A DNA stretch of 64,000 nucleotides from NCBI RefSeq assembly GCF_964340395.1, contig NC_135552.1, positions 22,296,681 through 22,360,680 of the forward strand, read 5' to 3'. The stretch's first letter is position 1. Every line of letters begins with the position of its first letter. This document shows positions 43,951 to 56,229 of the stretch, one piece after another. The DNA comes from Glandiceps talaboti. Taxonomy: Eukaryota > Hemichordata > Enteropneusta > Spengelidae. Made by a program: the position numbers and the translations under genes. The notes under the pieces are model-generated. The model saw nothing but the letters and a program-made list of their open reading frames with translations. It did no database searches and was not told where the DNA came from.

Positions 43951-44535
43951 CTGTCTATACATAATGTTTTTTCTGGACGTCCAATGTTACCGACAAGTAC
44001 CCAATTGACAATAGAGCTTTAGCTCCAATGTTTGTGTCTCATCTCACTCCTGTCGCAGTACCGTTCCTTCGACTTCATGGCACAGGCTTCATTTACCAGC
44101 AAAACAATGCTCGTCCGCATCGATGCATTCAGCAATTGTTCAAAGAGAATGTCATTGATATCCTTCAGTGGCAAGAAAATGCCCCAGATGTGTTCGATAG
44201 AGCACGTATGGGATGAAATGCAACGTCGCATCCAAAGTTTGCCGCATCCGCTGTCTGACGTTTGAGAATTGCCAGGGATCTCACAAGGATGTGGAATGAC
44301 AATCCACAATTATGCCATGACCGTGTGATTTCATCAATGAGTGTCAATGCAGTGCAGTGATCAACGGAAATGATGGACATACTATAGTACTCACTATTAA
44401 TCTTGTGACATTAAAATTTGCAGCGTAAACTTTGACCCCGTGGATGAGACACAAATATTGGAGCTAATGCTCTATTATCAATTGGGTACTAGATGGTAAC
44501 ATTGGACGTCCAGAAAAAACATTATATATAGACAG
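43951..44535 (+). mobile_element. Internally deleted Tc1/mariner element with 93-bp inverted ends
   Basis: Inverted terminal repeats at 43951-44043 and 44443-44535 match with few differences; outer ends read CTGTCTATA. The inside keeps only the C-terminal part of a Tc1-type transposase: YQQNNARPH (DNARPH-like motif, second catalytic Asp replaced by Asn) about 44095-44121, a disrupted SPDLNPIEHVW-like region reading IEHVWDEMQRR in another frame near 44195-44230, and a GNDGHT-like terminus near 44365. Frameshifts and stops make it inactive; the N-terminal half is missing. It lies about 1 kb upstream of copy A. Confidence 0.85.
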
Positions 44536-45019
44536 AGCTAGAGGGTAAAAACATGTACAATTTGCTTTTGTGGCCATTATAGTTTTGTTATGTTAATATA
44601 CGCATGCTTATTCAATTAATACTTGAGAATTTGTTTTACACCAACCTAATTTGTAGACCTGCCTTCCAGACAAAATGTACCAAAATCAATCCTGTCCAGA
44701 TCCCAAAGCTGTTCAAGCTTTATATATCACTTGATCACAACCATGCACAGAATGCATGTTGATTTATTCTTTAATTCCTTGGCAACGATATACAATTAAT
44801 CAAAATAAAACTAAACAAGACTTTTGTATCACATTAATTGGCTGCATTCGCTGTTGTAACTGTTAATTGTTCTCAAGTCGTATAGTGTCTGTGTTTACTA
44901 CCTTATCAGATCCAATCACTCGTAACGTTCGAATTCGTTGTTTGGAATCTATACAGGCGAGTCCTCGTTTTCTAGAATGCAACATCGGGTCGACGATTAA
45001 ATAAAGAATAGCCACACTC

Positions 45020-45350
45020 ACACGTCATTTATGCATGCCCAATAACGATTGACCACTATGACTCAACAGAGTTGATATACACTCGCTAATACAAGGAATT
45101 TTCCATGAACCTTTTCATCTCATTATAAGCAATACCCATGGTGAAAAAGAGAACCTCCCAAGAAGTTGTGCAGGACAACTTCGAAGATAATTATAGGTTG
45201 TAACTTATAGTTTCCATAGCAATAAAATATTCACCTTGTTATCCATTGGGAAATACAATTTGATGAGTAGGGAAATAATTCATAGCTGGCAAAATGACCA
45301 TATCTACGTGTCAAACTAACCGTGACTAACTGATATTATATGACAGAAAC
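45020..45350. repeat. Upstream duplicated block 1 with AGATAATTATAGGTT
   Basis: About 300 bp that recur at 45735-46040, sharing GACCACTA..ACTCAACAGA, GAGAACCTCCCAAGAAG, GACAACTTCGAAGATAATTA (element core 45185-45200), TAGTTTCCAT(A/G)GCAATA and GACTAACTGATA. Lies 2.2 kb upstream of the copy A start codon. Candidate regulatory block or old repeat. Confidence 0.55.
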
Positions 45351-45734
45351 AACAGCACATACAAAGCACTTAAGCAAAACATTTGATGATTTACCAAATA
45401 TTGTTTATATCAACTAATCAAGTGTAAACGTATACTGATGCAATAGTTGTAATCATCCGTCCATACTTGGTGTCTCTGAATGCATTTACATTTTGTTAAC
45501 AGTGTACAACTCATAACACTAAGGTAAAGCGTTTGCATGGTTTGTCAAAACTGTTTATAACATGTATATAAAACTTAAAAGTATACTGTTTCAGTTGCTT
45601 CAATCATCATCACAGTACGTGGTGTAACTCTATATAATCAAGCTATAAGCGATCATATTGGTAGTGCAAAACAACTAAATAGTCGATGACTAGAGTAAAC
45701 ACAGATGCTGTAAAATATTTTCTAGAGCATCATT

Positions 45735-46040
45735 AGTGAGTCATCTATGCATGACCAATAGCGACTGACCACTAACACTCAACAGATTTATATGGCGTTC
45801 CATAATTTATTCATCTCATTAAAAACAAAATTAAATTAAGGAGAACCTCCCAAGAAGAAATTTTGCGAGGACAACTTCGAAGATAATTATAGGTTGTGCT
45901 TATAGTTTCCATGGCAATAGAATATTCATCTTGTTATTCATTTAGAATTAATTTTATTTGATAAGTAGGAGAACAAATCACAGCTGACACGTTTCTGTCA
46001 AACTGGCTATGACTAACTGATACATGAATTAGAATAACAG
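45735..46040. repeat. Upstream duplicated block 2 with AGATAATTATAGGTT
   Basis: Second copy of the block at 45020-45350, element core at 45881-45896. It lies 2.9 kb upstream of the copy A start and ends about 100 bp before the SINE. Confidence 0.55.
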
Positions 46041-46147
46041 TCATAATATTGTAACGTGAATATCTGCTGTCCAAAATCTAACCGATGCCTGAATATTAAG
46101 TAGATATACACTAATTATTGTATGTTGTGAAGACACAATGCTTGAAT

Positions 46148-46484
46148 GGAGTCATGATGGGTGAATGGTTAGCGTGACCGGCTTGGAATCTACAGGTTGC
46201 AGGTTCGAGCCCCGTCGCTGCCTGCTGTTTGTTTCTGAGTGCCTAAAGTTCTTGGGCAAGATTTGAACCACGTCTGTGCCTCAGTCAACCCAGCTGTATA
46301 ATTGGTAGGATGTCGGTTGCAATGTGAAGGCTTTAATCCTATGCGCTTAAACGGCTGCAATGGATTATGCTCCCCGGGGAGTTGAGGAAGACTAAAGAGC
46401 CGTTGTGCTGTTCTGATCCGAGCCAGGGGTAATAATTATAAAGCGCTTTGAGCATGGAGTGGGAAAGTAGGTATTATTATTATG
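46148..46484 (+). mobile_element. tRNA-derived SINE
   Basis: The head has an A-box-like GGTTAGCGTGACCGG (46167-46181) and a B box GGTTCGAGCCC (46202-46212) at tRNA-like spacing. A central domain follows, with CCTCAGTCAACCCAGCTG. The 3' part contains AAAGCGCTTTGAGCATGG and a (TAT)n tail at 46472-46483. RNA polymerase III would transcribe such an element. Family name not assigned. Confidence 0.85.
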
Positions 46485-46850
46485 AATGTAAGAGAGGATC
46501 TGAATCTGGATAAATAATTGGCACCGCCTCCTTAGGAGTATCACGCCAATGGGGTCAAAGGTTAAGTCATAAATACTACTGATTTAATTGATCTCTAGTT
46601 TTGTCGAATGAATTTGTCGAAGGCGATTCGATGACAGATGAGGGTAGTGCATTCCAGTCAACAATTGCTCTGGAGAAAAACGAGTTCTTGAACATTTCAG
46701 TTTTTGAATCAAGGTGTTTATATCTAGCTGGATGGAGTCGTGTACTCTTAGTTGGCGAGAGACGATTGTTAGCTGCAGTGACACACAGTTCACCTTTTCT
46801 GATTTTGTATAGATTCGTAAGTCTAGTAGCTTTTAGAGGTGTTTAGTAAA
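46485..46850 (-). pseudogene. 3' end of a CR1-like non-LTR retrotransposon (reverse transcriptase C-terminus)
   Basis: Minus-strand reading ends at a TAG at 46576-46578. Upstream it reads LTNLYKIRKGE, then RYKHLDSKTEMFKNSFF and SRAIVDWNALPSSVIESP, the typical C-terminal block of CR1/L2-type reverse transcriptases (LxxLYKI ... YKxSFFPRxIxxWNxLP). An in-frame stop further upstream and frame changes show it is broken and 5'-truncated. The 3' tail (46485-46575) contains ACTCCTAAGGAGG and faces the SINE tail. Not functional. Confidence 0.75.
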
Positions 46851-48763
46851 TGGTCTTTGTGTATCGTCTACGTGTCGACTTTGGAGGTGCTAGTGCAATG
46901 TTGATTCTAATAATCTTCAGCAAGCTACAGCTAGCTGAAGGGGTAGTTTATAAGTGAAAAGACCACCAAAGGGTTAACAATGAAAATACGTATCACCTAC
47001 AGTTGTATATATACAGAGAGTTACGCCCTATCCAGAGGGTAGTGTGTATTGCTTCTCATTTTACACACCTTAAATGTAATCTTTTAGTGTGGTTATGCAA
47101 CAATATGGGCGTTAATGTAAATAAAACCATCAAGTTACTATAACAAACGTTATGTCAAATGTTTAGTACATGTATTTTCCATATATATGAAACTGTGACA
47201 ACTGTTTTTTTCAGTATCCAACGCACGAAAAAGTGTAGGTCTTATCGGGAGAAAGGGATTTATTGTTCTTTTCAATGTTTATACAAATTCCCTATTGCAG
47301 GCAATTGCTGTAAATCACTCCCATGGCCAATTTCATTGATCACTCAGAGAGTAGAAATGGTCTAAAAGTTAATTGTTGAAATTGACAATATTTTCCTTAA
47401 AGAGGTATGATCCAGACAAAAGTCAATATACTTTTTGAAAGCATTAATCTCCTTTCCCAGAAGTCCCATACTGTAAGTTCATAATTGTATGTATTCTACT
47501 CTGTGTGGTAATTTCATATGCACGATATTGAAATGTTTATGTATAAATCATTCGACTGTTTTGTAAAGAGCTAATTTCGTGCCCAAAGACAGGAGTGACA
47601 TGGCTTCATGTAAATGTGTTGGGGTGTTTTGTATGGCACATGCATTGCACATGATGTGTTTATGTTAGTATTTAATGACTGCAACGCAATGAAACGTCCG
47701 TACACTTTAATGAAACAATGACAAGCATATATATATATATCAGATGTAGAATATATTTATTAAGTAATACAGTGCAATATTTGTACTTCAAAATACATAG
47801 TACATATATAATTGATTAAGAAGCAATTAACCAATGACCTCCACATAGCATGGCATGGTTGAGAGCTCACAAAGAATCTTGGTTTGCGTTTATCGAATAT
47901 TGTTTGGTACTCAAATATTATGCCATATATGTTGTTGTCTATCACATCAGAGAAAATGGTTAGATGTCTCCACTTATTCATTCCACATGCCATAACATTG
48001 ATGTATTTCAATATGAAACAAAATTAATCATCAAGTGCAGTGTAGTTACTAATTGGTGAGGAAAGTTTCAAAGGTGTACATTCAATGCAGCTGCAATACC
48101 GTTGTCGACTTCGCTAAAACCTCAATGCAAGTTCCTTCTCTATGTATATTGTAACAGTCTTTTTAATACAGGCAGTTATTTTTTTCCATTTCCATTATTA
48201 GTGTAAATTGAAGAATTCACATAAGTCGTTATGGATTTCCATTAGTCAGGAGATGAAGAACGAAAATGATCAAACCTGTTCTTATAGAACAATTATGATT
48301 AGGCCACTCTTTGCCACAATTAACGACAAGTTATAATTATGTAAATATGCAGGGTGTTTTGAATCATGGCGTTTCGTTTAACTAGATTGTTCAATAAATG
48401 GACCCTGTAATGTAAAATCATACGTACAAGTGATGATATCAACCCAAGGATGTGCTTGTAATTTCAAGATTTTCATAATTAATAACACATACATCATATT
48501 AGATAATAATCTAACACTCTATAGGTATTCCATAAAATAGATATACAACTGATATGATCCAAACTAACTATAAGAAACTAACTATAATAACCGACCTGTT
48601 GTTGATTATGACAACAGAAAAGGGTTAAGAGCAAATGATCCTTAAGATACAGATTACGAAGCCGAAAAACATATTCTATATAATATGATATGAAAGTCAA
48701 TGTCACAAATGAAATGTAAGAAACATTTACAATTGTTGAAGTGGTACAAAGGCCATTGAATTC

Positions 48764-49934
48764 TCATTTGGTTGGAGTTGTTAAGGGTACGTTAACGGGA
48801 GTTAAGTGACTTCCAGTGGACATCGTCTCCGGATCAAACCCTTCTTTACCGTTTAACCAAAATGTTACGAAGAATCCTTTGCCCTAGAAAAATATTCATT
48901 TTAATCAACATATAAAACATTTGAGTTGGTCAACTACACAGTCATATACAACATAACAAAATAATCGTTACAAGCAATGTTATAATTAAAAGCCAGCTCA
49001 TATCAGGATTGAAATTTAGATGTGACAATCAGTTGACCATTAGAGAAGAGCCAATCAAAGAGTTGGCCAAGAACAAAAGAATGACTTATGGATCCATTGA
49101 TTAGATAACACTAATACGACAACCTGGGATTGAGTCCATGGCCTTTAAGAAGATGACTGACTATACAAAAAATACTTTAATAGAACTCACAGTCAAATCA
49201 AATTTTTAATATCGCCTGTTTTGTCCAAATGTTAACTTTTGCGTATAGTTTGAGGGTTTGTTCAATACCTTGAATATTGTGGATAAAACCCTCAAGTAAT
49301 GTTAAATTACAAGACTGTTGGAAGTCATAAATTCATTCGTTCTGTATTCATCTTCATTCTGAAGGTAGAAAGATTTTTTTATATGAGATCATATTTCAAT
49401 GCTTACCTCCAATTCTGTAACTCCTCGTTCTGTCACATAGTAACCTCCCAATTCCGTCAACACATCTAGGGTGGCCTTGCTCAAATGGATTCGATTTGCT
49501 ATAGAAAATAATGTTGAAATCGATGTATTATTAGTGTTATGCCTACATATTACTACGTTGTTAATGTCGATGATGTTCACACCATAGCTACATGTAATGC
49601 ATCTAAATATGACATGATAGTCAATCAGTCGATATAGTGTTTCAAGTTAAAATATTTCTGTTCGTCGGTAGTATTTCAATGCTTACCTTTTCATTTATTC
49701 TCATGGCACACTAGCTGATCCCTAGTTCTATCCAACATTTCCTACATAAATACAACTACCAGCATGCGGTTCCTAAAGCTACCATCGACGTCTGTGCATA
49801 TTATTTGGTATGTTCGCGCTCTATTCATACCACATCTCTTATTTAAGTTATTTGTCATGCAATTAATTCATAAGCGACTGAAAGTAGATTTATTTTTACC
49901 TCCCGTAAGGGTACGGGAGGTATTAAAAGGGGAA

Positions 49935-49965
<31 letters not shown>

Positions 49966-51090
49966 GTCATCATTTTCTAAAAATCGGCTAGCTCAATTGT
50001 AATGAAATTTGGGATATATAATCTTTAGGGTAATAGCTAGACCTGATTAGGTTTTGAGCCAGCTCTGTTAATGTTTAATTAAAGAAATTTGCATATTAAT
50101 GAAATCAACTAATTATGCAATACCTTAAGACTGCATACTTCAATTTCAATATAATTTAGTATATTCGTTAAACATAACAACATACATTTGTCCGATAAAA
50201 TTCGTTGATGTATCTTACAGCGTTAATGAATAATTTGCATAATTAATTATTTTTGGTAATTGGGCTATATCTTACGACTGCATGCTTCAATTTCAATACA
50301 ATTCAGTACATACATTTACCATAACAAATTGTGTATGTCCTATAAAGTTAGTTGATGTACCTTACAGTGTTAATAAATAATTTGCATAATTAATGATTTT
50401 CGGTAATTAGGCTATATCTTAAGACTGCATTAAGCAGTATCATACACTCTTACATACATTAACCTAAGAAAGCACGCTTGTCCAAAAAACAAAGCCTGTC
50501 ACCATAGTTTTTTTTAGTTTAATGAGTTATTTGCATAATTAGTGATTCCCTTATGGGAGGCATTCAGTTTAAATCTGGTGCTAAATTTTCTTATACTGCC
50601 TTTCGCTACTTCTATTGAAACACCGCTAAACAACATCCTAGCTTAAGTTGTTGACATCACCTAAAAGAATAATAAATATAATCATGATGTTCACACCTTC
50701 GCCAGAAGTCTCCATACGCTCAGCAATGTTAACTGTATCACCAAATAAGCAGTAACGAGGCATTTTGGTACCAACAACACCAGCAACTGCAGGACCTGTA
50801 AAATAACGATGTCCCAAACGTAAGATTACTCATATCAAATATTACCACAATCAAGAAATGATTCACCCACCATTCGTGATAATAATTAACAGCAACATGT
50901 ACAGCCTAAATATGGTGTAACACGGTAAAGAATTACAGATAGTATTGCTGCCTTTCTTCAGTTGTGTTTTATAAAAGTTCATTAGTAAAATATTACATCT
51001 TATATTACATGTATTAGCATTTTGTAGTTAGACAAACTCCTCATGGAATGTTTTCTGGTTACGTGGGATGCCAGGTGAGCAGATGGAAGA

Positions 51091-51177
<87 letters not shown>

Positions 51178-53337
51178 AACAAGAGGTAAATAATTGTAAC
51201 CATACTTCATACCAGAGTGAATGCCAATGCGTAATCTCATTACAGTGCCAGGAAGATGATCAATAGCTATACATGCTACATGATGTTTCAGATCCAATGC
51301 AAGGGTGGCAATTTCTCCAGCATGGTGCTTACCATTCCGATTAGGCACGCCTAAATAAATATACAAAAAAATCATTTCAAAGACGATACGTGTGAACAGG
51401 ACATGAAACCAAAATATCGTTAGAAGGTGTGTCAATATAACTAATCTATAGCTTGGATGAAACTTCCAAAGGTCTGCCTTATATTATGTTGAGGTACACA
51501 TCAGGACACATTGAATCTACCAGTTGACACGTTCGCTCAGCTGGTCAGAGCACCTTGACTAGAATGCTAGGGGCACGAGTTCGACTCCTACATATGTTAA
51601 TTTCTTTCCTCGCATATGTAGGAGTAGAATCCACGCCCCTAGAATTCTAGCGAACGCGTCAACTGGTAGATTCCGTGTATCCTGATGTGTACCTCAATGT
51701 GATATAAGGCAGGGCTTTGGAAGTTTCATATAAATAAATTTCGTATAAATGACTCATATCAAACTAAGTCAGTTGGTTTTGCAAACGCCAGTTAACATTA
51801 TCTAAAACTAGTATAATTACATACCTGATACCACCATGTATGCATCTCCGATAGTTTCTACTTTATAAACGTCATACTTGTCAATGCGTCCATCAAAGCA
51901 CGTGTACAGCATGTTTAGCATTCGAATAACCTGTAGTGGACTACTCTGAGAGCAGATACTGGTGAAGCCAACGATATCAGAGAACAACACTGAGCAATTA
52001 TCGAATGACTCGGCAGTAACTTGCTGGTTCTTCTTTAGTTGTTCGGCTACCGTCTTGGGTAATAAACGATAAAGTAGGGAGAGTGCCCTCTTCCGCTCTT
52101 TCTTCAACGCTATGTTCTGGCCCACAAGCGTTGATGCGAACAGTTGCATATTTGTAGTAAGCCGAGTTACAAGAAACAACACGAGAGGGCATATTGCAAA
52201 CACTAACACAAGAACGAACGCTACCAAGACTAAATTTTGGCGATCGTTTGTAACTTCTTTTTCAAGTGTTTCTATAATTTGATCGGTTAACTGGTTTTGG
52301 ATTTGGAGTAATATTTCCATATAGTTAGTCATGTTCGTAAACCAGTAGTTAGCTCCGACCCAAGATGGTTCCACTTCCACATTTTGCTTAATAGTGTTTC
52401 TCATATCAGTCATAGCCTTAACACCATCACCCGGTAGGTTATCCATAAGCTGATCATGCATTGTTTTTATTTCAGGAGCATACTGCCAGGAGGCTTCAAA
52501 GTTTCCCTGTGCACGGAAACTCTTCTCTAGATAATCAATGAAATGGTTATAATCATTGAACTTTCCCAGTGAGTAATAAACTGATCCTAGTGTACGTTCA
52601 ATGCCAACGTCTTCTTTACTCACAATCAACAGTTGGTATCCAACCAGTATTGTCCATCCCTGGTTTGAACCTTCAAACCTGCCCACTGCATCGTATAGCC
52701 AATCGATAAAGAACTTTATTGCTGTGGAGTAGAATTCAATCTCAGCAAACAAGTCCGCATTAGAGATGTACAGATCACGACGATGGGTGTCAAGAAACTT
52801 CTGAAAAGATTCTTTTGAGTTTACTTCAACAAGAAGGTTGTCACTGTTGATCGGCCAACTTCGTAACTGCTGTAGTGCGTTGTCAGTTTCTGGATATGTG
52901 TCTGTCAGGAACTTGCGACTCAATGGGCTGATACTACTCAGATACAAGGTTGTCATGTCACGTTCATTTTGTAGGTGGTGTAGAAATTTGCCAAGATCTT
53001 TTCCAAAAGTGATGGCTTCTCGCACTTCAAAGGAAGCTTTGTTTGCATTTATCACTAATTTCAGGTTATTACTTGCAACGGCTATCAAGGTAGCAATAGG
53101 AATCATTGTCAGGGTCATCATCTTAAGCAACTGCCAACGTTTACCGGACTTCTTCTTAGGATCACAGCTCCATTTGCCATGTCGCTTTCCCCATCCAAAA
53201 AGATTTTGAACTGATTCCGAGGTATCACTCAAATCAGACAAACTGGCCAAAGAACTATATTCACTAAAAGTGAACAAGCTAAGGGCTGCACTCTGCGAAT
53301 CGGCGGCAGCATGATGATGAGGGTGATGTGCCGACAT
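48764..53337 (-). CDS. NIT-domain receptor guanylate cyclase, array copy B
   Basis: Paralogue of copy A with the same product and topology. Coding exons on the minus strand: 51825-53337, 51213-51350, 50697-50795, 49407-49498, 48764-48883; identical phases; 653 residues. Catalytic set, by homology with A minus one: D454, E494, D498, C566, D570, N573, R577. I chose the ATG at 53335-53337 (MSAHHPHHH). Sequence between the upstream acceptor (exon edge 53392) and this ATG differs from copy C by a 1-nt frame-breaking deletion, so that stretch is 5' UTR in B and by inference in C. The N-terminus is His-rich, unlike A. A separate 62-nt leader exon lies at 55179-55240. Intron 3 (1198 bp) carries a mobile-element-like insertion absent from C; intron 1 carries a tRNA-like palindrome; intron 2 has a (CTGT)n run, sense strand, 30 nt past the exon 2 donor. 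About 20 residues of exon 1 differ from C by eye. Confidence 0.93.
49897..50578. mobile_element. 0.68-kb insertion in intron 3 of copy B, MITE-like repeat
   Basis: Present in B and missing at the same place in C (near 59128). It starts with the small palindrome CCTCCCGTA/TACGGGAGG (49899-49920), followed by a (TCTG)n run at 49937-49965. AT-rich internal repeats of about 145-150 bp follow (marker AATTTGCATAATTAAT near 50232 and 50380, with partial copies near 50088 and 50527). It ends after CCCTTATGGGAGG near 50550. No coding capacity. Non-autonomous element by inference; target duplication not resolved. Confidence 0.55.
51091..51182. repeat. (GACA)n microsatellite in intron 2 of copy B
   Basis: About 90 bp of GACA repeats, reading CTGT on the gene's sense strand, starting 30 nt past the exon 2 donor. 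The matching run in copy C is much shorter; gene A has none there. Confidence 0.9.
51457..51729. repeat. tRNA-like foldback palindrome in intron 1 of copy B
   Basis: Two arms of about 130 bp in inverted orientation. The left arm holds a tRNA-like block with an A-box-like CGCTCAGCTGGTCAGAGC (51535-51552) and a B-box-like GAGTTCGACTCC (51578-51589). The right arm lacks about 30 nt of that block. The centre is a short A/T-rich loop flanked by CATATG-type ends. The transcript of this intron would fold into a long hairpin. Confidence 0.8.
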
Positions 53338-53392
53338 CTTTGACGGAGAAGGATATGACACTGCGACTCCACAACTTTTCTAACAGACGTAC
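53338..53392 (-). other. 5' UTR part of copy B first coding exon
   Basis: Lies between the acceptor (TTGATTGCAG on the minus strand, plus-strand 53393 onward) and the chosen ATG. Compared with copy C (61822-61877) it has lost one base, which would frameshift any longer N-terminus. This is the main reason for choosing the downstream start in both genes. Confidence 0.6.
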
Positions 53393-55178
53393 CTGCAATC
53401 AAACATGGCAAAAGAAAACACGTCTACAATCACGAATCGGTATTTAAAAGACCATCTATCTTACGATATTCCTTTCAGGCAAATTGCATTCTAATATCGA
53501 TAATGCCATTTGATAAGTTCAAGAGGTCGTAAAATGCAAAATTTGAGTAAAACGTACCTGAAAGATGGGCCAGCAGATTGTAAACCTGTTATATACAATT
53601 ACGAGAATATCTCTTGAACAAACAGGAATATCGTCGGTTACTAACCAAGATAGAGAGAGTAACACGCTGATTCCATTAACAAAACGTTCCATTTTCCTTA
53701 ATTGAAAGTAGTGGATATTTAGCTGGATAATGTATGCCATGTCTTGGTTTACCATAGCCGCTGCCTTGAAATTGCGAGGGGTGTGAGAGGAGGGGCTCTC
53801 TCCCGCAGTAAGAGAAATTTTGAAAAAAAGACGTTTCTGACGTCATTTTATACTGTTTTTAATTGATATAAGTTGGTTTCATGGGGTTAAAATTGACAAA
53901 TTTCTTTCAAACTGCCATTACTTGTCATTACCGTCTTAATTATCATTTCCAATTTTCGTTACACAATTACAAGCTATGAGCACAGCCACTCGGTAAATCA
54001 GCAAACAAATGTGAAAACCGCGAGAGTGTTTGATGTTCCTTCACAATTAGGCAATATGTAAAGCATTCGCATCAATTTAAGTTGATCCTACTCGACTCTA
54101 GACGTACCTTTATTGATGGGGTGGTAGTGAAGCTTCATGTACGTGTTTGCACTACAGACTACGTATAATGAGAAGCGGAAGGGGTTGCTCGTCATTTTGT
54201 ATCATATTAAGGTTTTAAAGTACGAGAAAACATTAGTTAGGTTTTCTTCAAAAACCCCCCCCCCATGAAATATGAACAAATTTGAATCTCTCCAAATATG
54301 TTTCCTTTGGAAAAAATTCACTTCCCAGCATCCCGAAAACCATCAATCCTCCCCAGAAGTTAAAATGAGCACTCTCTTAGGAAGACAAAACTGCTTGCAA
54401 GCTTGCTCTTTTGAAGATCGACCGACTTACCGGAAATTTGCATCTCGTCAAGTTACTAAGTACTAGGTTTGAAATTTAAAGTAGCTTTTCAGACTATTGC
54501 TATTGAGAAACCGATACAATGTGATATGCTGTAAACGACTTTTATATTGTTTCACAGTTTCCAGTTGTCCTGAACTGAACACTTCTCCGTAATTCGTTCA
54601 CAGTAAATTCTTAACATAAAATATAATCTTGTATCGATTTACTGAGAACACATGCCCTGAAACGCTTTTGATAAATACATCTACTGGCGTTGTTTCCACA
54701 GGATAAAGTTTGACAACTTTGCATAGCTGCAGTTTTAAAACAAGTCGTTCAAAGATTGTGACATAGGGAATAATAACTATTGTATGATAGAATGTAACAC
54801 TTGTACATTTAGTTCCTTGTACCATTTGATTTAGGGTCAAGCATTAGAAATTTCAAAAAAAGACGTTTGAGAAAAGATTTGATATGTGAATTCCGTATTA
54901 TTATACCAACCTATGTTCTAAGAGTTCCACAAGTAACTACTGATACATGATTCAACGAGTAGTCAAATAAGTCATTAGTTACTTTATTAATAACAACAAT
55001 GACAAATGTGTAGGCATTCCAGACCATGCCCCTTTTATATCTGTAAAGTAAGTTATCGAACTAAAATCATTCTTGCTGTTGAGTATAGTATAATTTAAAA
55101 GGCTATATATATTAATAGCAAGCAGGTAAGATTCAAGTTATTGTTCCAAAATATGTTTACGTGAAGGCAAAAACTCAC

Positions 55179-55240
55179 CTTAGGATTCGTTGACGCATTG
55201 CAATCAATCCCAGCCACTGCAGGTCAGGGATCGCCATCAA
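55179..55240 (-). other. Non-coding leader exon of copy B, with short uORF
   Basis: A 62-nt block bounded on the minus strand by an acceptor (CTTTCAG) and a donor (AAG/GTGAGTTT), repeated almost unchanged upstream of copy C. Joined to the acceptor at 53392 it does not extend the cyclase reading frame, because stop codons occur in that frame. It does contain an ATG that opens a 23-codon upstream ORF (MAIPDLQWLG...), which ends at a TAG at 53380-53382, about 43 nt before the main ATG. Exon status is inferred from the splice signals and conservation, with no transcript evidence. Confidence 0.6.
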
Positions 55241-56054
55241 CTGAAAGTACATTCAAGCTTTACCAAGTATTACCGTCTCAATATATGCAACGCCCAACAG
55301 ACATACTAATCAACACACAGAGTTGATGGACAGCGCTGTTGGATGCTACATGTATTAGTAAGTATCGTGTGCATTGATGTAATCGTTTCTTTCCGGTATT
55401 GACCACAAATATATAAGTTACCGTTGCTCACATTTATTTTAAAAGTACGTATATAATAGATACTTTGCATTAATACACTTTACAGTGTCGTTTCAGTACA
55501 CTGGTTTGGGTTATCGATTGTTGTGATCAGTGGTCGTGCGTTTAGCTCGTACACTACTAATAACCTGCTGGGTTTTATTTATACATACATCTCACAGTTG
55601 AATAAATATCAACATTGAGCAATCCATCAAATTACCCAAATGCATTTATTTTATATATCAATATCTTTCACTCATTATGGATCCGACTCCAATTCTTGCA
55701 GTGTTATCCAGTGAATGGTATTCCCAAAGTTGTTGTTTACCACAGGTCTAGTGAACTCTGAGTTGGCTAGCTGTTTGATTTTAAGGCCCATGCAAGACAA
55801 GCAAATTATCTTCCGGTTTCAGTACGCGGCGGCCTTGTTGTCGGACAGTCATCGTTGGGGCGTGAACATCCAATGGTGACATGATATGCCAGAAAAAAGA
55901 TTACCTGTGAGGTTGGCAACTTCAGACTGAAAACTCACATACGAGTCTTTAACTGTGCACTGTACAGTACTTTAATGGCTCATTAGCCTAGTTAATCCGT
56001 ATTTCTCATATAGGAACAGCCCCCTCAGATTTCAAACAAGTAATTAATACTTAC

Positions 56055-56125
56055 AAATCATGGATAACTTCGGAGATAATTATAGGTTAGTTATGAGCTG
56101 TTCCCATGTCAATAATTTCCCAACG
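56055..56125. promoter_or_regulatory. Conserved AGATAATTATAGGTT element upstream of copy B
   Basis: Contains GGATAACTTCGGAGATAATT with the core at 56074-56088, then CCATGTCAATA. It lies about 0.83 kb upstream of the B leader exon and just before the cyclase-gene fragment. Its recurrence upstream of every copy in the array suggests a shared control region, but this is inference. Confidence 0.45.
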
Positions 56126-56171
56126 CAAAATATTCCAGCTGACGCAACCCAAAGATGATTTTATATTTCAG

Positions 56172-56229
56172 GCGATAGAGCAGGGGGGAGTTAGTGCCCC
56201 TTTCCGTTCTTTCTTCAACGGTATTTTCT
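56172..56229 (-). pseudogene. Fragment of cyclase exon 1 upstream of copy B
   Basis: About 58 bp resemble the part of exon 1 that encodes the signalling-helix segment [13 protein letters not shown] (copy C 60551-60603). A small insertion breaks the frame, and no other exon sequence flanks it. It looks like a relic left at a duplication breakpoint or the remains of a deleted copy. Confidence 0.6.

Noticed and set aside
49764-49991. ORF conserved between copy B and copy C introns (also 58984-59178)
   Set aside because: Conservation is explained by the recent duplication; it lies inside intron 3 on the opposite strand.
51535-51590. Functional tRNA gene
   Set aside because: A- and B-box-like motifs are present, but the block is part of a palindrome and I could not make a proper cloverleaf; better called tRNA-derived.
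53229-53411. Longer N-terminus for copies B and C starting at the MPCLIAG methionine
   Set aside because: That ATG lies before a good acceptor (TTGATTGCAG), so it is intronic, and a 1-nt deletion in B breaks the frame that stays open in C.
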